Program-made: the position numbers and the translations under genes
Shown: piece after piece, positions 1 to 7,187 of the stretch
Numbering within the stretch: position 1 is the stretch's first letter
How the letters are laid out: each line of letters starts with the position of its first letter
The notes under the pieces: model-generated
Seen by the model: the letters and a program-made list of their open reading frames with translations, nothing else
Databases searched by the model: none
Told to the model about the DNA's origin: nothing
DNA from: Begonia masoniana
Lineage: Eukaryota > Streptophyta > Magnoliopsida > Cucurbitales > Begoniaceae
Direction: 5' to 3'
Length of the DNA stretch: 64,000 nucleotides
Assembly (NCBI GenBank): GCA_022432975.1
Contig: CM039512.1
Span: forward strand, 30,355,574-30,419,573

Positions 1-1
1 G

Positions 2-433
2 CTAGAGTTCGAGGAAGGTGACGAAGTTTATCTTAAGGTTTCTCCGTTCAAAGGTGTTGCGAGGTTTGGAAGGAGGGGTAAGTTAAACCCTCGATATGTG
101 GGACCCTTTCCTATTCTGAAGAGGATCGGGAAGTTGGCGTACAGACTGCAGCTTCCAGCTTCTATGGAGAGTATCCACGATGTGTTCCATGTGTCTATGC
201 TTCGGAGATGTCTACGTGATCCATCACATGTCGTGGAGACTACAGAGATCGAGGTACAGCCTACCTTGAGCTATGAGGTGAGGCCGGTACGTATTTTGGA
301 GTATTCCATCAAGGTGCTACGCAATAAGGAGATTCCACTGGTCAAGGTTTTGTGGCAGAACCACGAGGTGGAAGAGGCTACGTGGGAACGACAGCAGGAT
401 ATGATGACTAAGTATCCTGATTTGTTTGTATGA
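2..433 (+). pseudogene. Tekay/Del-like Gypsy pol, integrase C-terminus plus chromodomain (5' part outside window)
   Basis: The frame is open from the left edge to a TGA at 431-433. The product is the integrase C-terminal end: an SH3-like stretch (GDEVYLKVSPFKG, then RYVGPFPI and YRLQLP), the HDVFHVSMLR motif, and a chromodomain-like tail (VRILEY...VKVLWQNHEVEEATWE). This arrangement is typical of Tekay/Del chromoviruses, where it helps choose the integration site in chromatin. The fragment has no start codon of its own because the rest of pol lies left of the window. About 40 nt downstream are a polypurine tract and a long LTR, the expected order for the 3' end of this element. No stop or frameshift is visible in the part present. 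Clade assignment is by motif recognition. Confidence 0.85.
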
Positions 434-460
434 TTTAATTTTGTGGACAAAATTCTGAAT

Positions 461-473
461 AAGGAGGGTTGAA
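461..473 (+). promoter_or_regulatory. Polypurine tract of the Tekay-like element
   Basis: A purine-rich run (AAGGAGGGTTGAA) lies immediately before the LTR start TGTAATATCC. The same AAGGAGGGTAGAA tract precedes the 3' LTRs of both TR-GAG elements. It primes plus-strand synthesis during reverse transcription. Confidence 0.8.
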
Positions 474-1414
474 TGTAATATCCGGCTTGTACGGACTTTT
501 GGATATGTTATATTATATTATTATTTCATTATTTAATGGCATTTTTAGTAAATATGTCAAATCAAATCAGTTTCGCAAATGGAAAGCGTTATTATGATCC
601 TAACGATTAATAAGAATTTTAAGGAAATTCTGGGAATTTTCGGAGATTAAACGCTATATTCCGAGTAAATACGTTTATCGTAATGTAAAGGACGTTTTAG
701 TAAAAATAGTAAACGAGGTCCGAATTGCGAACGGACAGTTTTAATAAAGCCTTGGCGATGAATATGAGTTATTGGCAAAATATGGAATTTTCGAGAATCC
801 GAATCGCAGGACGATTAACGAAACGAAGGACGAAACGAATAGATTTAAGTAAGAAGGGCAAAATGGTAATTTGAAAAATAATTTCTATTAAAAACATCAC
901 AAACCCTCATTTCTCCCTCACTTTCTCTCTTTCTTTCTTTTTCTCTCTGGATCGCACGAACAGAGAAGGAAAAGCTTCTCTGGCCGCCGGCGTTCTCACG
1001 ACGTCCGACCTCCGTTCATCCTCCGTCCTTCACGGTTTCTCCTCCTCTCGCTACCCTAGGTATGTAGCTTCGGTCTTTGAGCGTTTATTTTGAGTTTTCG
1101 GTTCGATTTAGGGTTAGGGTTTCGATTAGGTTTCCGTTAAAAACGCGATATAGGGTTCGTAATTAATAGGTTAGCCGTGATTAAGTGTATATTGAACGTA
1201 TTGGACGTTGTTGGACGAAGAACGATCAATTTGTGAAAAAGTATAAATTTGTGAAATTTCGAGTTTTCGTAAATAACTCGTAATATGGATTTTTAGATTT
1301 ATCGAGCGTTATGTCGTTGTTTAAGAACTTCGATTTGTTAAATTAAGGATTTTATTAGTTTGGACATTCGATAGTTTAAATTGGTTTTAACGACGAATAT
1401 CGTGTTTTCTTCAG

Positions 1415-1459
1415 ACACACGACTCCCGTGGACGAAGCTTGAGATTCTGCGCGCTCAAG
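1415..1459 (+). other. Predicted 45-nt internal exon of the LTR transcript
   Basis: The segment is preceded by TTTTCTTCAG and followed by GTAAGTTTTC, both good plant splice signals. The same position in nine other LTRs of this window has an exon of the same 45-nt length. Reading from the third base gives an open frame with W-T-K-L-E, which joins in phase with the downstream acceptor at 2037. No transcript evidence is available here. Confidence 0.5.
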
Positions 1460-2038
1460 GTAAGTTTTCGTGACTTACTTTGACCAATCGGTCTACACCA
1501 TACTTCGATGTCGTATCGAGGATCCCCAAGGAATTGTTTGCTTTATATCGCTTTGGTTGGGGTAGTTAGGTTTAAATTGTTATAGGTTACGCTTTATTTG
1601 TCTTGATGGTACGCATGTTGGTTGTCACTTTCTGCTCATATCTGTTCATGCATCACGGTTTTCGAAAGTCATGAAAATGAATTTCTGCACGTGTTTTTAA
1701 GAAAAGGAACGTACATCTGAAATGAAATCTGTAACGAAATCTGAATGAATAAACGTAATCTGTCTGTTTCTGGTCACGCGGGATGGGGCTCAGGCACGGC
1801 TGTGCGTGTTGCAAGCGTGTACCCCCCCTCTCTAGGTGGAAAGGGTAGTCCGATCGCTGGATGGGCCCTCTCCGCTTAGTGGGTTGAGGTTTCGGTGACA
1901 ATTCTGTCTGTCTGTGACGTAATGAATCTGTAATCTGAATCTGTCATGCATGTTTTCCGAATGACATCTGCACGCATGCATCTGCATTTATGTAGCTTAC
2001 TGAGATTTAATTATCTCATAGGTGTCTGTATGGTGTAG

Positions 2039-2106
2039 GTGATATCTTTGGTGACATCGAGCCAGGTGAGGACGATGTTCCTCCTCCTGACATAGGTGGC
2101 AGCTGA
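2039..2106 (+). other. Predicted exon 3 coding tail, LTR peptide (GEDDVPPPD...stop)
   Basis: After the predicted acceptor (ATGGTGTAG, AG at 2037-2038) the frame continues from the 45-nt exon through a split glycine codon. It encodes an acidic stretch GEDD followed by VPPPD and stops at TGA 2104-2106. The same tail with different third bases is found in other LTR families of the window. No in-frame ATG was found in the predicted first exon, so translation is uncertain. Confidence 0.4.
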
Positions 2107-2468
2107 TGGATGATGGCCGTGGGAGTGCGCTGAGTAGTCGAGGCGCGATATGACCCGTGGGGGTATATGTATGGACTCCGGGGTTATTTTGGGATGTATT
2201 GATCTGATAATTGTATAGAATATTTAGGTTGTTTGGATCTGGATAGAGGTTAGATAACGTTTTGGTAAATTGTATGTAAAAATGTTTTGGTTTAAACAGT
2301 TATTTAAACGTTATAGAAATCCTGGAACTGTTTGGTTTAAATTAAGTGTTATGAACTATTTTTAGGTTGATACGGATAGCTCGGTTTTTAGAGCTATCCA
2401 CGCAGTTGAACTTCGTAAAGTCAAACGCGTTTAGGTTGTGAATTATGGTGATTGTTGGCGTGATGTAA

Positions 2469-2835
2469 CAGAAATTTGCTCTCTGGAATTCAGGATTCCA
2501 GAGAGCTAATTTAGGTAATTGTAAAGCAGGAAGGATTGAGGAAAATGGTTAAGTGTTGAAGTGTTAAAAGTTACTGAAGGAAAGGAAGGAAATTGAACGA
2601 AGGAAAGAGGGATCGCTGCATAGCATGCAGCGATCGATCTCTGCTGAAAAGCAGAGATCGATCGCCGCCCCTGCTACATGCTGCAGCGATCGATCTCTGC
2701 TGAAAAGCAGAGATCGATTGCTTGCTGCATGCAAGCATGCAGCGATCGGTCTCTGTAAATTACAGAGATCGATCGCTTGCTACCTTTATGCAAGCAGCGA
2801 TCGATCTCTGTAGTTCACAGAGATCGATCGCCCCC
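2469..2835 (+). repeat. Inverted-repeat island: CTCTCTGGAATTC and CGATCGATC hairpins
   Basis: A hairpin of CTCTGGAAT...ATTCCAGAG type is followed by four consecutive near-perfect hairpins. Their arms are GCGATCGATCTCTGC and its complement, separated by short loops such as TGAAAA. The island ends just before the motif CCGATTCTGCCCT, about 250 nt from the LTR end. Equivalent islands sit at the same place in the other long LTRs. Confidence 0.85.
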
Positions 2836-3087
2836 CCTCCTTTTGGCAGTGAGTTCCGATTCTGCCCTGCTTTAATTTCCATTAAATGTTTTAATATTTT
2901 AAGTTTTAATAAATTGTTTTATAGTTGTTTTAAATGTTCAAGGTTCCGTTTAATTCCGATTTCAGTTTTGATTTCAACTACAGTTTTGATTCCGCACAAA
3001 GTTTTATTTAAAGTATAAAAAGTAATAAGTGTAAAAAAAAAAATAAATAAAGAAATGAAATACGGGTACAGTATTAAGGGTGTTACA

Positions 3088-3160
3088 ATTATGGTATCAG
3101 AGCCTGTACCCAACCGGAATTGTGGCCAACGAGGACGTTGGGCCCCCAAGGGGGGGTGAT
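3088..3160 (+). mobile_element. Cassandra TRIM internal domain with tRNA-iMet primer site
   Basis: The primer site TGGTATCAGAGCC (3092-3104) complements the 3' end of initiator methionine tRNA. The short spacer and polypurine tract (GGGGGG, ending near 3157) match the internal domain of the complete Cassandra at 44304-44374. The left side is a Tekay-type LTR instead of a Cassandra 5' LTR, so this copy is only half present in the window. Confidence 0.8.
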
Positions 3161-3550
3161 TGTGATGACCCGAATCTGTAAGTCCCGAATCTGTACTAGT
3201 ACGATGGCTGCACGAACCGGAACCCGGATGGCGGTACGTCCGCGCGGGCGAGCCGGAAGGTGACAGGTCGTAAAGAGGGGGTCGTCACAATCCCACAGCG
3301 CTTGGGGAAGTATGTGGAAATGAAACATATGTAAGAGATCCCTCCCAAGATAGCAAGACGCGTTTTGGAGCACAATTGACAACGGATCCCATAAGAACTC
3401 CGAAGTTAAGCGTACTCCGGCGAGAGTAATTCCAGGTTGGGTGACCTCCCGGGAAGTGCTCTCGCCAAACAAAGCCGTGAGGGGAGGATATTGGGCTGCG
3501 GCCCGATCCCCGGAGCGGACAATATCTTGCTGGGATGAGGGGTCGTTACA
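3161..3550 (+). repeat. Cassandra 3' LTR
   Basis: The LTR runs from TGTGATGACCC to TCGTTACA and is 390 bp. It matches the 377-bp LTRs of the complete Cassandra at 43927-44751. The 13-nt excess fits a small duplication of the CCCGAATCTGTA segment near its start. It sits inside the gag of Gypsy copy B1; the following AGTATAGTGG continues that gag. Confidence 0.85.
3376..3466 (+). other. 5S rRNA-derived domain inside Cassandra LTR
   Basis: The segment has the 5S internal promoter and body: CGGATCCCATAAGAACTC, AAGTTAAGCG, CGAGAGTA, GGTTGGGTGACC, GGGAAGTGCTC. Carrying this domain in the LTR is the defining trait of Cassandra elements, which are thought to use the Pol III promoter. The 5' end of a true 5S gene is missing, so it is not annotated as a functional rRNA gene. 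Confidence 0.85.
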
Positions 3551-4592
3551 AGTATAGTGGTTATTACCCAAAAGAAAGGAATGAGGGGACAAACCGAGAA
3601 GACAACGATTTACGAAATATCAAGGTAAATATTCCACCTTTCCAAGGGAAGAACGACCCCGAGGGATATTTGGATTGGGAACGAAAAGTAGACTTGGTAT
3701 TTGAGTTCCAAAATTATTCGGAGGATAAGAAGCTTAAGTTGATCACCATGGAGTTCACAGATTATGCTAGTATTTGGTGGGATCAATTAGTTAAGAACCG
3801 GAGGAGGAATGGTGAAGCACAAATCCGCACATAGGAAGACTTGAAGGCCATTATGAAAAAAAGATATGTTCCATCATACTACTATAGAGACGCGTGTCGA
3901 AAGCTCCAAAATTTGACACAAGGTTTCAAAAGTGTGGAGGAATATTATAAAGAGATGGAGGTAGCCATGATAAGGGCTAATGTGGAAGAAGATAAGGAAG
4001 CAACCATGGCTCGTTTTATTGGGGGATTGAATCGAGAAATTGCGGATGTGGTGGATCTACAACACTACATCGACTTGGAGGAGTTACTACACAAATCAAT
4101 CAAAATAGAGCGGTAACTAAAGGCTAAGAGAAGTACTAGGGTTGGTACAATATCAACCGCAACTTGGCAAACAAATTGGAAAAATGAGAAGCCAAAATCG
4201 AGGGAGGATTCTAAGGAAAAAACTGTGTCCAACAATCAAGTGTTACCACAAAAAGCTAAGGCTGAGACTTCAAATCCAATTAGAACTCGAGAGATTAAGT
4301 GCTTTCGGTGCCAAGGGTTCGGACACATAGCTTCGAATTGTCCAAATAAAAGAGCTATCATTTTAAGGGACAATGGCGATGTGGAGAGTGTGAGTTCTAG
4401 TGATGGTGAGATGCCACCACTTGAGGATTGTAGTGACATTGAGGTAGAGGAACCAGTAAAAGGAGATCTTTTAGTCACAAGGCGAGTATTGAATGTGCAA
4501 ACTAAGGAAGATGGCGACAAAGTACAACGTGAGCATATATTCCATAAAAAATGTCATGTGCACAACAAAGTTTGTAGTTTGGTCATCGATAG
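3551..4592 (+). pseudogene. Gypsy copy B1 gag (5' end missing, two in-frame stops)
   Basis: One frame encodes retrotransposon Gag: a capsid-like region ([20 protein letters not shown], then [16 protein letters not shown] and YVPSYYYRD), a basic linker, one CCHC zinc knuckle (CFRCQGFGHIASNC) and an acidic tail before protease. The start is missing because Cassandra replaces the upstream part. Stops are TAG at 3832-3834 and TAA at 4114-4116. The sister copy B2 has TGG and CAA there, so both look like cytosine-deamination changes. The frame breaks at 4592 where a solo LTR is inserted and resumes at 7188 with the protease motif. It is a relic, but a well-preserved one. Confidence 0.88.
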
Positions 4593-4992
4593 TGTAATAT
4601 CCGGCTTGTACGGATTTTTAGAATATTCGTATTTTATTATATATGTGGCATTTTTGTGAATATGTCAAATCAGGTCCGATTTACGAAATGAAAGCGTCAT
4701 TACGATCCAAACGACCAATTGGAATTTTAAGGAATTTTCAGGAATTTTCGGAAGAGTAACGCTATATTCCGAGTAATTACCTCTATCATAATATAATTGA
4801 CGTTTTAGTAAAAATAGTAAATCAGGTCCAAATTGCGAACGGATAGTTTTAATAAATCTCTGGTAACTAATTGGACTTATTGGCGAAATTAGGAAATTTG
4901 GTGATCCCGAATAGTTGGACGATTAACGAAACGAAGGACGAAACAAATAGAATTAAGTAAGAAGGGCAAAATGGTAATTTGCAAACCAAAAT

Positions 4993-5001
4993 TTATAAAT
5001 A
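4993..5001 (+). promoter_or_regulatory. TATA box of the solo LTR
   Basis: TTATAAATA lies about 30 nt upstream of a pyrimidine-rich stretch (TTTCTTTCTCTCCCTC) that is the likely transcription start. It divides U3 from the predicted first exon. Confidence 0.55.
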
Positions 5002-5542
5002 ACCTAATTTCTTTCTCTCCCTCACTTTCTCTCTTTTCTTCTCTGGATTTCACGAACCAGAGAGCTTCTCCTCTCGCGGCCGCCGACGCCCTTCCCTGTT
5101 CCGACTCCGTCCGACCTCCGTTCGTTCCGATTTCTTCACGGTTTCTCCTCCTCTCGCTACCCTCGGTAAGTAGCTTCGGTCTTTGAGCGTTAAATTCCAA
5201 GTTTTAGGTCGATTTAACGTTAGGGTTTCGATTAGGGTTTCGATAAAAATGTCGAATTAGGGCTCGTAATTAATAGGTTAGCCGTGATTAAGTATGTATT
5301 GAACGTATTTGACGTTATTGGACGAAGAAAAATCAATTTGTGAAAAAGTTAAAAATTGGTAAATTTCCGGGTTTTTGAGAAAAACTCGTTAATTGAGATT
5401 TCGGATTATCGAGCCTTAATTGACATTCTAAATGCTTTGATTAGCTAAGTTGGAATTTAGGAAATTCATTAGTTAAGGATTTTATAATTTGAACGTTTAT
5501 AATTCAAATTGGTTTTAACGGTGGATATCGTGTTTTCCTCAG

Positions 5543-5587
5543 ACACACGACTCCAGTGGACGAAGCTTGAGATCCAGCGCGCTCAAG
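5543..5587 (+). other. Predicted 45-nt internal exon of the LTR transcript
   Basis: It is flanked by TTTTCCTCAG and GTAAGTTCTC. The sequence closely matches the exon at 1415-1459 and keeps the same open phase with W-T-K-L-E. Confidence 0.5.
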
Positions 5588-6160
5588 GTAAGTTCTCGTG
5601 ACTTGCTTGACCGAAAGGTCTACACCATACCTTGTCGTCGTATCAAGGATCCTTGAGGGTTCCTTGTTTTACGTTGTTTAGGTTGGGTAGTTAGGTTAGT
5701 TGTTTATAGGTTATGTTGTATTGTCTTGTTGATATGTATGCTGTTTGTTTACTTTCCGCTGATTAACTGTTCATGCATCACGTATTTCAAATGTCATAGA
5801 AAATGGATTTCCGCACGTGTTTTAAGGAAAGAAATGAACCTCTGTAATTAATGTACGTAATCTGTATCTGTATCTGTATCTGGTTACGCGAGGTGGGGCT
5901 CAGGCATGGCTGTAGGGTTTGTGAGCATGTACCCCCCTCCTCTAGGTGGAAAGTGGTAGTTCGACCGCGGAATGTATCTTTTCCATTTAGAGGGCTGATA
6001 TCTCGGTAACAATCTGTCTGTGACGTAATGAAAAGAATGAAAATGTATCTGAATATGAATCTGTAATCTGCACGTTTTATGAATGGCATACGCACGCATG
6101 CATCTGCATTTACGTAGCTTACTGAGATTTCAATATCTCATATGTGTCTGTATGGTGTAG

Positions 6161-6234
6161 GTGACGTTATAGGTTACGTTGACCCAGGTGAGGATGATAT
6201 TCCTCCTCCTGACGTAGGAGCAGCTGATGGATGA
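6161..6234 (+). other. Predicted exon 3 coding tail of LTR peptide
   Basis: It follows the acceptor TATGGTGTAG. The in-phase frame encodes GEDDIPPPDV and ends at TGA 6232-6234. It differs from the copy at 2039 mostly by conservative or third-base changes. Confidence 0.4.
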
Positions 6235-7187
6235 TGGCCGTGGGAGTGCGCTGAGCAGTCGAGGCGCGATATGACCCGTGGGGATGTATGTATGGACTTT
6301 GGGGTTATTTTGGGATGTTTGATCTGATAATTGTATAGAATATTTAGGTTGTTTGGATCTGGATAGGGGTTAGATAACGTTTTGGTAATTGTATGTAAAA
6401 CGCTTTGGTATAAACAGTTTTGATAAACGTTATGAAATGTTTTGGGTTAAATGTTAAGTTAAATGAAAATGTTTTGAAACGTTGTTTGTAGGTTGTTACG
6501 GATAGCTCGGTTTTTAGAGCTATCCACGCAGTTGGACTTCGCAAAGTCCGTCGCGAGTCGGTTGAATTAAGTTGTAAACCTTTGTGATAAAGGTGAGGAA
6601 TTGAGTAAGAAAAGAAAGAGCAAAATGCTCTCTGGATTCAGATCCCAGAGAGGGATGTTGAGAGATCTGCTCTCTGGAGTTTGAGATTCCAGAGAGCCTA
6701 AGTGTAGAAAAGAAAAGAACGAAGTAAGGAAGAAGTGAGGAGCTGCAGCGATCGGGCGCTGTGCGCTGATCGCTGCCAGCGATCGCTGAATGAAGGGTCG
6801 GCGACTAGGCGCCGTGGGGATCGCTGCAGCAGCAAATGATCGCTGCAGTGCAGCGATCAGGCGCTGCACAATGCAGCGATCGTGCGCTGCATTGTGCAGC
6901 GCATGCAGCGATCGTGCGCTGCAATTAGCAGCGCCCGATCGCTGCTACTTTTCTGAGGGCAGATTTCCGATTCTGCCCTCCCCTTTTCTGAATGATTTAA
7001 ATGTTTTTTTTTATTAAATGTTTAAATGATTTAAGTTTTATTAATAGTTTATATTTTAAATGATTTACCAAACGAACTTCGATTTCAATTCCGCTTTAAC
7101 GTTAGGTTTTTAAAGTTTTGTTTAAAAGGTAAAAATAAAAATAAAAAATTTATACGGGTAAATAGGTACAGTATTAGGGGTGTTACA

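Larger units (their letters stand above)
474..3087 (+). repeat. Tekay-like LTR (2.6 kb), '3' LTR' of the left-edge element
   Basis: The LTR starts TGTAATATCCGG and ends GGGTGTTACA. It is a sister of the solo LTR at 4593-7187 in the same orientation. It has U3 to about 890, a pyrimidine-rich leader (about 900-1059), a predicted donor at 1060, a 45-nt exon (1415-1459), a donor at 1460, an acceptor at 2037-2038, and the hairpin GGATAGCTCGG...GAGCTATCC near 2374-2402. A palindrome island follows (2469-2835). The downstream flank is not ordinary genomic DNA but a primer-binding site and Cassandra sequence (see 3088). Confidence 0.85.
4593..7187 (+). repeat. Solo Tekay-like LTR inserted in B1, target duplication GATAG
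   Basis: The LTR runs TGTAATATCC to GGTGTTACA and is flanked by GATAG at 4588-4592 and 7188-7192. No internal domain or second LTR is present, so it is the product of LTR-LTR recombination. It is a sister of the LTR at 474-3087. It has a TATA box near 4993, a predicted donor at 5166, the 45-nt exon (5543-5587), an acceptor at 6159-6160, the GGATAGCTC hairpin near 6499, and hairpins with CAGCGATCG palindromes at about 6620-6960. Confidence 0.95.

Noticed and set aside
3376..3466. A functional 5S rRNA gene
   Set aside because: The 5' end of 5S is missing and the sequence lies inside a Cassandra LTR with a primer site and polypurine tract. It is a TRIM component.
4971..5186. An ATG-started 71-codon frame over the first exon of the solo LTR
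   Set aside because: It crosses the predicted splice donor, is not in the phase of the conserved exons, and the sister LTR at 861 stops after three codons in the same place.
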